A DNA stretch of 62,386 nucleotides from Symbiodinium natans. Its lineage: Eukaryota; Sar; Dinophyceae; Suessiales; Symbiodiniaceae. Both the position numbers and the translations under genes were made by a program. The stretch is from positions 42,501-104,886 of the forward strand of contig CAJNDS010000561.1 in the NCBI GenBank assembly GCA_905221605.1, read 5' to 3'. Under the pieces are notes generated by a model. The model saw only the letters and a list, made by a program, of their open reading frames with translations, did not search any database and had not been told where the DNA came from. How positions within the stretch are numbered: the first letter of the stretch is position 1; every line of letters starts with the position of its first letter. Below are positions 9,411 to 20,914 of the stretch, piece after piece.

Positions 9411-12400
9411 TGTCGCGAAGCAAACAAATTCAAACGCCTTTACTCTTCGAGGTTCCCTATTTTGTGTGCATCTTGAGGCCTGTCGCAGAGCAAACAAAAT
9501 CAAACGCCTTCCCTCTGCGAGGTTCCCTATCATGTGTGCATCTTGAGGGCCGTCGCAAAGCAAACACATTCAAGCCACTTTCCTCTTCGAGGTTTCCTAT
9601 TTCGCGTGCATCTTGAGGGCTGTCGCAGAGCAAGTTCACACGAGTCCGTTCCGAATGCACCCTATGCTTAGAATGCGGAGAAAGCACCGCACGCTGCTTT
9701 TTCACATTGGCAGAAAGTAGAATCCGATCGGTAGAAACGGCAAGCACCAAAGGTGCCGGGCAGAGAAAGAAAGCTGGACCGGAGTACGCCAAAGATTTCA
9801 GGCGAATGCTTGACCCGAAGGGTGACGCAGGCCAGCATTTTTCAAGCGCTCGCCAGGAAACGAGAGATATCCAGCTCCAGAGGGTAAGTGTGCGTACGCA
9901 ACGGACACGCAGCATGCACTTCACCTCGGAGCCAGGGCTGCGACACGCAAATTCAAACGCCAATCCTCTTCGAGGTTACCTATTTTGTGTGCATCTTGAG
10001 GCCTGTCGCAGAGCAAAAATCTTTCCTTTTCGAGGCTTTTTATTTTGCGTGGATCTTGAGGCGAGTCGGCGAGAAAAGAAATTCAAACGCCTTTCTTCTT
10101 CGCGGTTTCGTATTTTATGTTCATTTTGAGGCCTGTCACAGAGCAAGCACATCGAGGTTTCCTATTTTGTGTGCATCTTGGTGTCTTTCGCAAAACAAGC
10201 AAATTCAAGCGCCTTTGCTCTTCGAGGTTTTCTATTGTGTCTGCATCGCCTTTCGCAGAGCAAGCAAATTCCAACAACTTTCCCTTTCAAGGTTCCCAAT
10301 TGTGTGCAGCTTGGGGCCTTTCGCAAAGCAAACAAAAAGAAATGCCCTTCCTCATCGAGGTTTCTTTCGTGTGTGCAGCTTGGGCCTTTCGCAGAGCAAG
10401 CAAATTCAAACGCCCTCTTCGAGGCCACCTATCTTGTGTCTTGTGTGCATCTGGGGGCCTTGCGCAGAGCAAGCAAATTCAAACGCCTTTCTTCTTCGAG
10501 GTTTCATGTTTTGTGTACATTTTGGGGCCTTTTGCAGAGCAAGCAAAATCAAATGCCTGTCCTTTTCGAAGTTTCCTATCTTGTGTGCATGTTGGGGCCT
10601 TTCGCAAAGCAAGCAAATTCAATCTTCTTTGCTCTTCGAGGTTTCCTGCTTTGTGTGCATCTAGGCGCCTTTCGAAAGTAAACAAATTCATTCGCCTTTC
10701 CTCTTCAAGGTTTCCTATATTGCATGCATCTTGGGGCATTTCGCAGAGCAAGCAAATTCAAACGCCTTTCCTCCTCGAGGCTTCCTATTTTGTGTGCATC
10801 TTGGGGCCTTTCGCAGAGCAAGCAAATTCAAACATCTTTCTTCTTGAAGGTTTCCTACTTGTGTGCATCTTGGGATTCAAACGCCTTTCCTTTTCGAGGT
10901 TTCCTATTTGTGTGCATGTTGGGGCTTTTCGCAGAGCAAACGAATTCAAACGCCTTTCTTCTTCGAGGTTGCCTAGCTTATGTGCATCTTGGGGCCTTTC
11001 GCAAAAGCAAGCAAATTCAAACGCCTTTCCTCTTCGAGGTTACCTATTTTGTGTGCATCTTGGGGCGTCTAGCAGAGCAAGCAAAATCAAGTGCCTTTCC
11101 TCTTTGAAGTTTCCTACTTTGTGCGCATCTTGCGGCCTTTCGCAGAGCAAGCAGATTCAATCGTCTTCGAGGTATCTATGTTGTGTGCATAAGCAAATTC
11201 AAACGCATTGCCTTTTCGAGGATTCCTGTTTTGTGTGCATCTTGGGGCCTTTCGCAGAGCAAGCCAAATCAAGCGCCTTTTCTCTTTGACGTTTCCTATT
11301 GTGTCTGCATCTTGGGGCCTTTCGCAGAGCAAGCAAATTCCAACGCCAGTCCCTCTTCGAGGTTTCCTATTCTGTGTGTTTCTTGGGGCATTTCGCAAAG
11401 CAAGCAAATGCAAACGCCTTCCCCTTCGAGGTTTACTGTGTTTTGTTTGGGGCCTTTCGCAGAGCAATCTGCTTCAAACGCCTTTCCTTTTCGAGGTTTC
11501 CTATCTTGTGTGCATCTTGGGGCGTTTCCCTGTTTTGTGTGCATCTTGGGGCCTTTTGCAAAGCAAACAAATTCAAGCGCCTTTCCTCTTCGAACTTTCC
11601 TATTTTGTATGCATCTTGAGGCCCAGAGGAAGCAAATAGAACGCCTTTCCTCTTCGAGGTTTCCTATTTTGTGTGCATCTTGGGGTGTCTAGCAGAGCAA
11701 GCAAAATCAAGTGCCTTTCCTCTTTGAAGTTTCCTACTTTGTGCGCATCTTGCGGCCTTTCGCAGAGCAAGCAGATTCAATCGTCTTCGAGGTTTCCTAT
11801 GTTGTGTGCATAAGCAAATTCAAACGCATTGCCTTTTCGAGGATTCCTGTTTTGTGTGCATCTTGGGGCCTTTCGCAGAGCAAGCCAAATCAAGCGCCTT
11901 TTCTCTTTGACGTTTCCTATTGTGTCTGCATCTTGGGGCCTTTCGCAGAGCAAGCAAATTCCAACGCCAGTCCCTCTTCGAGGTTTCCTATTCTGTGTGT
12001 TTCTTGGGGCATTTCGCAAAGCAAGCAAATGCAAACGCCTTCCCCTTCGAGGTTTACTGTGTTTTGTTTGGGGCCTTTCGCAGAGCAATCTGCTTCAAAC
12101 GCCTTTCCTTTTCGAGGTTTCCTATCTTGTGTGCATCTTGGGGCGTTTCCCTGTTTTGTGTGCATCTTGGGGCCTTTTGCAAAGCAAACAAATTCAAGCG
12201 CCTTTCCTCTTCGAACTTTCCTATTTTGTATGCATCTTGAGGCCCAGAGGAAGCAAATAGAACGCCTTTCCTCTTCGAGGTTTCCTATTTTGTGTGCATC
12301 TTGGGGTCTTTCGCAGAGCAAGCAAATTCTAACGCCTTTCCTCTTGGAGCTTTCCTATTTTGTGTGCATCTTGGGCTTCGAGGTTTGTGTCTGCATCTTG

Positions 12401-12655
12401 GGGCCTTTCGCAAAGCAAGCAAATTCAATCTTCTTCACTCTCCAAGGTTTCCTATCTTGTGTGCATCTTGGGGCCTTTCGCAAAAGCAAGCAAATTCAAA
12501 CGACTTTCTTTTCGAGGTTTCCTGTTTTGTGTGCATCTTGGGGCCTTTCGCAGAGCAAGCAAATGCAAACGCCTTTCCTCTTCGAGGTTTCCTATTTTGT
12601 GTGCATCTCGGGGCCTTTCGCAAAGCAAGCAAGTTCAAACGCCTTTCCTCTTCGT
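9411..12655 (+). repeat. 70-bp tandem satellite, about 45 copies
   Basis: The consensus unit contains GAGCAAGCAAATTCAAACGC, then CCTCTTCGAGGTTTCCTA, then TTTTGTGTGCATCTTGGGG and CCTTTCGCA, totalling 70 bp. Copies differ by a few per cent to 25 per cent, with small deletions; the outermost copies (9411-9640, 9950-10140) are most diverged, with a non-repeat gap at about 9640-9945. The CCTC-TTC-GAGG part can form a 4-bp stem. Since 70 is 3n+1 and the consensus has no in-frame stop in any plus frame, the array produces long spurious ORFs of up to 390 codons. Confidence 0.95.
11020..12261 (+). repeat. 620-bp tandem duplication inside the 70-bp satellite
   Basis: Segments 11020-11640 and 11641-12261 are almost identical, including private variants such as TTGCGGCC, a truncated unit at GTGTGCATAAGCAAATTC, and the CCCAGAGGAAGC deletion. 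The offset is 620 bp and becomes 621 after one indel (GGTATCTATG against GGTTTCCTATG). This is about nine satellite units, so a recent unequal exchange or higher-order duplication. Confidence 0.9.
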
Positions 12656-12680
12656 GCAACCAAAACCCCACCGAATCATG

Positions 12681-13450
12681 CTACTCTGTGTTTTGTGTGT
12701 GTTGCCGCCTTGAAGGACTCACGGCTTGGCTCAATCTCTCAATCTCTCTGTCGCTCCCCTCAGGGTTTTTCCGTGAATTGAAGGTTCGAGTTTGAAGTGT
12801 TGTGCCGCGGTGGCCCCAACGTGACCCTTGCACCCTCAGAGGGCCCACGTAGGCCAACGCAGACTTCAAGTGAAGGCATCGGCTCGCAAGCGTGCAGCTT
12901 CTTAATTTTGAACTTCTCAAGTAAACTTCGAACGACTTCTCAGCTGCTCTCTCTTTTGCGTCCTGCTCGGACATTCGACAGCCACTCCCAGGGACCAGAC
13001 TTTGTGTCCTCAGGCAGATCCTGGCAGCCCACCTGAAATTGTCAAAAGAGGCTCAAAGGAGGCTCTCAGCCCAACGAAGGCCTCTGAAGGGCGTTGAGGC
13101 GAGAGCTGTTGGACAGTCGCTCCTCTTCATTGCGAATCCACTCGGTGATTTGCCTCAAGACCAAAAGGTGCTGAGAAATGCCAGGAGTGCAACAGCTTCT
13201 CCACCATGTAAGCGGGGCTCGCTGAAAAATGCAACGCAGCCAAGCCACTGCAGCTTGGAGGGAAGCGGGCTGTGTGACAGAGCAGCGCCACCTACCACTT
13301 GACAAGGGAAAGAATCAAAAACGAGCAAGAGAGAGATAGAAAGAGAGTGCTGAGTGCTGAGTGCTGGCTCTTCGAGAGGGCTGGTCCTGGCGCCTTCGGG
13401 TGCTGCTTCGGGTGCTGCTGGTGCTGCGGGTGCTGGCCGATGCTTACCAC
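12681..13450 (-). CDS. minus-strand coiled-coil-like exon fragments (tentative)
   Basis: Between the 70-bp satellite and the hairpin satellite, minus frames give SEQDAKERAAEKSFEVYL (about 12.97-12.90 kb), LRQITEWIRNEEERLSNSS (about 13.17-13.09 kb) and an Ala/Pro-rich PAPAAPAAPEAAPEGA (about 13.44-13.38 kb). The charged helical style resembles the exons of the coiled-coil gene beginning at 26.9 kb on the same strand. They may be its C-terminal exons, separated by the repeat block, or a separate gene. Splice sites were not resolved. Confidence 0.3.
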
Positions 13451-13762
13451 AGTGAAAACAGAAAACACAGTGAAAACACAGTGAAAACACAGTGATGTGA
13501 CTGCTCTCCGGGAGGCCGCTTAACGTGGAGCACAATTCGAGCAGCGAGGAGCTAAAACTGCAAAAGTGCGAGATGAAATGCATGCAATGGGCAATGGCAT
13601 ACAAGATTCTGACGGGTACGAGTCGGCGCACTGCCGTATGTGATCTTTGTACAATCTCGCACGTCTCAGAACCCTCTCAAAACTCGGGGCGCATCAAACA
13701 AACGGACTCCGTAGAGAGCTGCGTCTGGCCCGTTCCGGATGGGTATAGCCGTTATGTACGAA

Positions 13763-13785
13763 GGACCTTTAGGTATAATGTGAGG
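13763..13785 (+). repeat. left copy of a 23-bp inverted repeat flanking the repeat block
   Basis: The sequence begins GGACCTTTAGG and ends AATGTGAGG, and is the perfect reverse complement of 26639-26661. It lies 11 bp before the first 31-bp satellite unit. An 11-bp ATAGCCGTTAT lies just outside at 13745-13755 and occurs in the same orientation outside the right copy. Confidence 0.9.
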
Positions 13786-13796
13786 TAGCCTCCCGG

Positions 13797-16700
13797 GCTT
13801 CCCCCCAATACTGCATCACGAGCCCGGGCCTCCCCCCAATACTAAATCACGAGCCCGGCCCTCCCCCCAATACTAAATCACGAGCCCGCGCTTCCCCCCA
13901 ATACTAAATCACGAGCCCGGGCTTCCCCCCAATACTAAATCACGAGCCCGGGCTCGTAATTTTTTAGTATTGGGGGAATTTCTATTTCAAAGATTTCAAA
14001 GATTTCAAAGATTTCAAAGATTTCAAAGGTTGCAAAAGGCGGGGGAAACTCCCGGGAAGTTTCCCAAACCTTTTGCAACCTTTGAAATCTTTGAAATCTT
14101 TGAAATAGAAATTCCCCCGGGCTTCCCCAATACTAAATCACGAGCCCGGGCTTCCCCCAATACTAAATCACGAGCCCGGGCCTCCCCCCAATACTAAATC
14201 ACGAGCCCGGGCTTCACCCTTAATACTAAATCACGAGCCCGGCCCTCCCCCCAATACTAAATCACGAGCCCGGGCCTCCCCCCAATACTAAATCACGAGC
14301 CCGGGCTCCCCCCAATACTAAATCACGAGCCCGGGCTTCCCCCCAATACTAAATCACGAGCCCGGGCTCGTAATTTAGTATTGGGGGAATTTCTATTTCA
14401 AAGATTTCAAAGATTTCAAAGATTTCAAAGGTTGCAAAAGGCGGGGGAAACTCCCGGGAAGTTTCCCAAACCTTTTGCAACCTTTGAAATCTTTGAAATC
14501 TTTGAAATAGAAATTCCCCCCGGGCTTCCCCAATACTAAACCACGAGCCCGGGCTTCCCCCCAATACTAAATCACGAGCCCGGGCTTCCCCCCAATACGA
14601 AATCACGAGCCCGGGCTTCACCCCTAATACTAAATCACGAGCCCGGCCCTCCCCCCAATACTAAATCACGAGCCCGGGCCTCCCCCCAATACTAAATCAC
14701 GAGCCCGGCCCTCCCCCAAATACTAAATCACGAGCCCGGGCCTCCCCCCAATACTAAATCACGAGCCCGGGCTCGTAATTTAGTATTGGGGGAATTTCTA
14801 TTTCAAAGATTTCAAAGATTTCAAAGGTTGCAAAAGGCGGGGGAAACTCCCGGGAAGTTTCCCAAACCTTTTGCAACCTTTGAAATCTTTGAAATCTTTG
14901 AAATAGAAATTCCCCCAATACTAAATTACGAGCCCGGGCTTCCCCCCAATACTAAATCACGAGCCCGGGCTTCCCCCCAATACTAAATCACGACGTGCCC
15001 GGGCTTCACCCCTAATACTAAATCACGAGCCCGGCCCTCCCCCCAATACTAAATCACGAGCCCGGGCCTCTCCCCAATACTAAATCACGAGCCCGGCCCT
15101 CCCCCCAATACTAAATCACGAGCCCGGGCTTCCCCCCAATACTAAATCACGAGCCCGGGCTCGTGATTTAGTATTGGGGGGATTTCTATTTCAAAGATTT
15201 GAAAGATTTCAAAGGTTGCAAAAGGTTTGGGAAACTTCCCGGGAGTTTCCCCCGCCTTTTGCAACCTTTGAAATCTTTGAAATGATTGAAATCTTTGAAA
15301 TAGAAATTCCCCCCGGGCCTCCCCAATATTAAATCACGAGCCCGGCCCTCCCCCCAATACTAAATCACGAGCCCGCGCTTCCCCCCAATACTAAATCACG
15401 AGCCCGGCCCTTCCCCCCAATACTAAATCACGAGCCCGGGCTTCCCCCCAATACTAGATCACGAGCCCGGGCTCGTAATTTAGCATTGGGGGAATTTCTA
15501 TTTCAAAGATTTCAAAGATTTCAAAGGTTGCAAAAGGCGGGGGAAATTCCCGGGAGTTTCCCTGCCTTTTGCAACCTTTGAAATCTTTGAAAGGAATTAC
15601 GAGCCCGGGCTTCCCCCCAATACTAAATCACGAGCCCGGGCTTCCCCCCAATACTAAATCACGAGCCCGGGCTTCCCCCTAATACTAAATCACGAGCCCG
15701 GGCCTCCCCCCAATACTAAATCACGAGCCCGGCCCTCTCCCCAATACTAAATCACGAGCCCGGGCTTCCCCCCAATACTAAATCACGAGCCCGGGCTCGC
15801 AATTTAGTATTGGGGGAATTTCTATTTCAAAGATTTCAAAGATTTCAAAGATTTCAAAGGTTGCAAAAGGCGGGGGAAACTCCCGGGAAGTTTCCCAAAC
15901 CTTTTGCAACCTTTGAAATCTTTGAAATCTTTGAAATAGAAATTCCCCCCGGGCTTCCCCCCAATACTAAATCACGAGCCCGGGCTTCCCCCCAATACTA
16001 AATCACGAGCCCGGGATTCACCCCTAATACTAAATCACGAGCCCGGCCTTCCCCCCAATACTAAATCACGAGCCCGGGCCTCTCCCCAATACTAAATCAC
16101 GAGCCCGGGCTTCCCCCCAATACTAAATCACGAGCCCGGGCTTCCCCCCAATACTAAATCACGAGCCCGGGCTTGTAATTTAGTATTGGGGGAATTTCTA
16201 TTTCAAAGATTTCAAAGATTTCAAAGATTTCAAAGATTTCAAAGGTTGCAAAAGGTTTGGGAAACTTCCCGGGAGTTTCTCCCGCCTTTTGCAACCTTTG
16301 AAATCTTTGAAATGATTGAAATCTTTGAAATAGAAATTTCCCCAATACTAAATCACGAGCCCGGGCTTCCCCCCATACTAAATCACGAGCCCGGGCTTCC
16401 CCCCAATACGAAATCACGAGCCCGGGCTTCACCCCTAATACTAAATCACGAGCCCGGCCCTCCCCCCAATACTAAATCACGAGCCCGGGCCTCCCCCCAA
16501 TGCTAAATCACGAGCCCGGCCCTCCCCCAAATACTAAATCACGAGCCCGGGCCTCCCCCCAATACTAAATCACGAGCCCGGGCTCGTAATTTAGTATTGG
16601 TGGAATTTCTATTTCAAAGATTTCAAAGATTTCAAAGGTTGCAAAAGGCGGGGGAAACTCCCGGGAAGTTTCCCAAGCCTTTTGCAACCTGTGAAATCTT

Positions 16701-19700
16701 TGAAATCTTTGAAATCTTTGAAATAGAAATTCCTGCCGGGCTTCCCCAATACTAAACCACGAGCCCGGGCTTCCCCCCAATACTAAATCACGAGCCCGTG
16801 CTTCCCCCCAATACTAAATCACGAGCCCGGGCTTCACCCCTAATACTAAATCACGAGCCCGGCCCTCCCCCCAATACTAAATCACGAGCCCGGGCCTCTC
16901 CCCAGTACTAAATCACGAGCCCGGCCCTCCCCCCAATATTAAATCACGAGCCCGGGCTTCCCCCCAATACTAAATCACGAGCCCGGGCTCGTAATTTAGT
17001 ATTGGGGGAATTTCTATTTCAAAGATTTCAAAGATTTCAAGGATTTCAAAGGTTGCAAAAGGTTTGGGAAACTTCCCGGGAGTTTCCCCCGCCTTTTGCA
17101 AGCTTTGAAATCTTTGAAATGTTTGAAATAGAAATTCCCCCAATACTAAATTACGAGCCCGGGCTCGTGATTTAGTATTGGGGGGAAGCCCGGGCTCGTG
17201 ATTTAGTATTGGGGGGAAGCCCGGGCTCGTGATTTAGTATTGGGGGGAAGCCCGGGCTCGTGATTTAGTATTGGGGGGAAGCCCGGGCTCGTAATTTAGT
17301 ATTGGGGAAATTTCTATTTCAAAGATTTCAAAGATTTCAAAGCTTTCAAAGGTTGCAAAAGGCGGGGGAAACTCCCGGGAATTTCCCCCGCCTTTTGCAA
17401 CCTTTGAAATCTTTGAAATAGAAATTCCCCCAACACTAAATTACGAGCCCGGGCTCGTGATTTAGTATTGGGGGGAAGCCCGGGCTCGTGATTTAGTATT
17501 GGGGGGAAGGGCCGGGCTCGTGATTTAGTATTGGGGGGAAGCGCGGGCTCGTGATTTAGTATTGGGGGGAGGGCCGGGCTCGTGATTTAATATTGGGGAG
17601 GCCCGGGGGGAATTTCTATTTCAAAGATTTCAATCATTTCAAAGATTTCAAAGGTTGCAAAAGGCGGGAGAAACTCCCGGGAAGTTTCCCAAACCTTTTG
17701 CAACCTTCCCCCCAATACTAAATCACGAGCCCGGTCTTCCCCCCAATACTAAATCACGAGCCCGGGCTCGTAATTTAGTATTGGGGGAATTTCTATTTCA
17801 AAGATTTCAAAGGTTGCAAAAGGCGGGGGAAATTCCCGGGAGTTTCCCCGCTTTTTGCAACCTTTGAAATCTTTGAAATCTTTGAAATAGAAATTTCCCC
17901 AATACTAAATTACGAGCCCGGGCTTCCCCCCAATACTAAATCACGAGCCCGGGCTTCCCCCCAATACTAAATCACGAGCCCGGGCTTCCCCCCAAGACTA
18001 AATCACGAGCCCGGGCTTCCCCCCAATACTAAATCACGAGCCCGGGCTCGTAATTTAGTATTGGGGGAATTTCTATTTCAAAGATTTCAAGGATTTCAAA
18101 GGTTGCAAAAGGTTTGGGAAACTTCCCGGGAGTTTCCCCCGCCTTTTGCAACCTTTGAAATCTTTGAAATAGAAATTCCCCCAATACTAAATTACGAGCC
18201 CGGGCTTCCACCCAATACTAAATTACGAGCCCGGGCTTCCCCCCAATACTAAATCACGAGCCCGGCCCTCCCCCCAATACTAAATCACGAGCCCGGGCTC
18301 GTTATTTAGTATTGGGGGAATTTCTATTTCAAAGATTTCAAAGACTTCAAAGGTTGCAAAAGGTTTGGGAAACTTCCCGGGAGTTTCCCCCGCCTTTTGC
18401 AACCTTTGAAATCTTTGAAATAGAAATTCCCCCAATACTAAATTACGAGCCCGGGCTTCCACCCAATACTAAATTACGAGCCCGGGCTTCCCCCCAATAC
18501 TAAATCACGAGCCCGGCCCTTCCCCCCAATACTAAATCACGAGCCCGGGCTTCCCCCCAAACTAAATCACGAGCCCGGGCTCGTAATTTAGTATTGGGGG
18601 AAATTCTATTTCAAAGATTTCAAAGGTTGCAAAAGGTTTGGGAAACTTCCCGGGAGTTTCCCCCGCCTTTTGCAACCTTTGAAATCTTTGAAATCTTTGA
18701 AATCTTTGAAATCTTTGAAATAGAAATTCCCCCAATACTAAATTACGAGCCCGGGCTCGTGATTTAGTATTGGGGGGAAGCCCGGGCTCGTGATTTCATA
18801 TTGGGGGGAGGGCCGGGCTCGTGATTTAGTATTGGGGAGAGGCCCGGGCTCGTGATTTAGTATTGGGGGGAGGGCCGGGCTCGTGATTCAGTATTAGGGG
18901 TGAAGCCCGGGCTCGTGATTTAGTATTGGGGGGAAGCACGGGCTCGTGATTTAGTATTGGGGGGAAGCCCGGGCTCGTGGTTTAGTATTGGGGAAGCCCG
19001 GCAGGAATTTCTATTTCAAAGATTTCAAAGATTTCAAAGATTTCAAAGATTTCACAGGTTGCAAAAGGCTAGGGAAACTTCCCGGGAGTTTCCCCCGCCT
19101 TTTGCAACCTTTGAAATCTTTGAAATAGAAATTCCACCAATACTAAATTACGAGCCCGGGCTCGTGATTTAGTATTGGGGGGAGGCCCGGGCTCGTGATT
19201 TAGTATTTGGGGGAGGGCCGGGCTCGTGATTTAGTATTGGGGGGAGGCCCGGGCTCGTGATTTAGTATTGGGGGGAGGGCCGGGCTCGTGATTTAGTATT
19301 AGGGGTGAAGCCCGGGCTCGTGATTTCGTATTGGGGGGAAGCCCGGGCTCGTGATTTAGTATTGGGGGGAAGCCCGGGCTCGTGGTTTAGTATTGGGGAA
19401 GCCCGGGGGGAATTTATTTATTTCAAAGATTTCAAAGATTTCAAAGATTTCAAAGGTTGCAAAAGGTTTGGGAAACTTCCCGGGAGTTTCCCCCGCCTTT
19501 TGCAACCTTTGAAATCTTTGAAATCTTTGAAATCTTTGAAATAGAAAAATTCCCCCAATACTAAATTACGAGCCCGGGCTCTCGTGATTTAGTATTGGGG
19601 GGAAGCCCGGGCTCGTGATTTAGTAAGCCCGGGCTCGTGGTTTAGTATTGGGGAAGCCCGGGGGGAATTTCTATTTCAAAGATTTCAAAGATTTCAAAGA

Positions 19701-20560
19701 TTTCAAAGGTTGCAAAAGGTTTGGGAAACTTCCCGGGAGTTTCCCCCGCCTTTTGCAACCTTTGAAATCTTTGAAATAGAAATTCACCCAATACTAAATT
19801 ACGAGCCCGGGCTCGTGATTTAGTATTGGGGGAAGCCCGGGCTCGTGATTGAGTATTGGGGGGAGGGCCGGGCTCGTGATTTAGTATTGGGGGGAGGCCC
19901 GGGCTCGTGATTTAGTATTGGGGGGAGGGCCGGGCTCGTGATTTAGTATTAGGGGTGAAGCCCGGGCTCGTGATTTAGTATTGGGGGGAAGCCCGGGCTC
20001 GTGATTTAGTATTGGGGGGAAGCCCGGGCTCGTGGTTTAGTATTGGGGAAGCCCGGCGGGAATTTCTATTTCAAAGATTTCAAAGATTTCAAAGGTTGCA
20101 AAAGGTTTGGGAAACTTCCCGGGAGTTTCCCCCACCTTCTGCAACTTTTGAAATCTTTGAAGTCTTTGAAATAGAAATTCCCCCAATACTAAATTACGAG
20201 CCCGGGCTCGTGATTTAGTATTGGGGGGAGGCCCGGGCTCGTGATTTAGTATTTGGGGGAGGGCCGGGCTCGTGATTTAGTATTGGGGGGAGGCCCGGGC
20301 TCGTGATTTAGTATTGGGGGGAGGGCCGGGCTCGTGATTTAGTATTAGGGGTGAAGCCCGGGCTCGTGATTTCGTATTGGGGGAAGCCCGGGCTCGTGAT
20401 TTAGTATTGGGGGGAAGCCAGGGCTCGTGGTTTAGTATTGGGGAAGCCCGGGGGGAATTTTTATTTCAAAGATTTCAAAGATTTCAAAGGTGGCAAAAGG
20501 TTTGGGAAACTTCCCGGGAGTTTCCCCCGCCTTTTGCAACCTTTGAAATCTTTGAAATCT
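13797..20560. repeat. 31-bp satellite with about 20 interspersed long hairpins, about 400-bp higher-order units
   Basis: The basic unit contains CCCAATACTAAATCACGAG followed by CCCGGGCTTCCCC, 31 bp in all. Every 4-9 units the array is broken by a palindromic hairpin of about 110-160 bp. A marked variant (CACCCCTAATACTAAATC) recurs at about 14215, 14625, 15008, 16022, 16432 and 16836, giving a higher-order period near 400-410 bp. Its reverse complement recurs near 18894, 19298, 19944 and 20345. Units are mostly in the C-rich orientation up to 17.15 kb and mostly in the G-rich orientation after it, with a patch of C-rich units at 17.7-18.55 kb. Nothing here is coding; FQRFQRFQ-type and KSLKSLK-type ORFs come from the hairpin arms. 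Confidence 0.95.
13965..14125. repeat. representative hairpin element (first of about 20)
   Basis: The left arm is TTTCTATTTC, several AAAGATTTC 9-mers, then AAAGGTTGCAAAAGG; the right arm is the exact reverse complement. The centre is asymmetric around CCCGGG: GGCGGGGGAAACTCCCGGG continuing AAGTTTCCCAAACC. Other copies are centred near 14453, 14848, 15235, 15550, 15877, 16268, 16665, 17075, 17375, 17675, 17835, 18125, 18377, 18645, 19080, 19480, 19730, 20115 and 20510, with a half copy at 20820-20915. The number of 9-mers per arm varies from one to five, and the copies at 15550 and 17675 have truncated right arms. Confidence 0.93.
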
Positions 20561-20565
20561 TTGAA

Positions 20566-20823
20566 ATCTAAAATCGGGGGATTTTCTATTTTGAAATCTA
20601 AAACCGGGGGATTTTCTATTTTGAAATCTAAAATCGGGGGATTTTCTATTTTGAAATCTAAAATCGGGGGATTTTCTTTTTTGGAATGCAAAATCGGGGG
20701 GTTTTCTTTTTTGAAATCTAAAATCGGGGGATTTTCTGTTTTGAAATCTAAAATCGGTGGATTTTCTATTTTGAAATCTAAAATCGGGGGATTTTCTATT
20801 TTGAATTCTCAAATCACCCGATT
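20566..20823 (+). repeat. 30-bp tandem array, about nine units
   Basis: The unit is TTTTGAAATCTAAAATCGG followed by GGGATTTTCTA. It begins directly in the right arm of the last complete hairpin (TTGAAATCT), so it looks like a local amplification of hairpin-arm sequence. The 30-bp length keeps one frame open on each strand, giving SKIGGFSILK-type repeats that are not believed to be a protein. Confidence 0.9.
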
Positions 20824-20914
20824 TTAAATTTCAAAGATTTCAAAGATTTCAAAGATTTCAAACATTTCAAACATTTCAAAGGTCGCAAAAGGTTTGGGAA
20901 ACTTCCCGGGAATT

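Noticed and set aside
10117-12781. Long plus-strand ORFs (390 and 356 codons) in the 70-bp satellite
   Set aside because: They follow the satellite period through shifting frames, with no start context, domain or codon bias. They exist because the repeat consensus lacks stops.
13797-17150. CRISPR-like array of about 31-bp repeats
   Set aside because: The units are contiguous with no unique spacers, the genome is eukaryotic, and no cas genes are present.
20438-20827. ORFs of 129 and 126 codons made of SKIGGFSIL or FRFQNRKSPD repeats
   Set aside because: They are translations of a 30-bp tandem array on both strands, with frames kept by the unit length.
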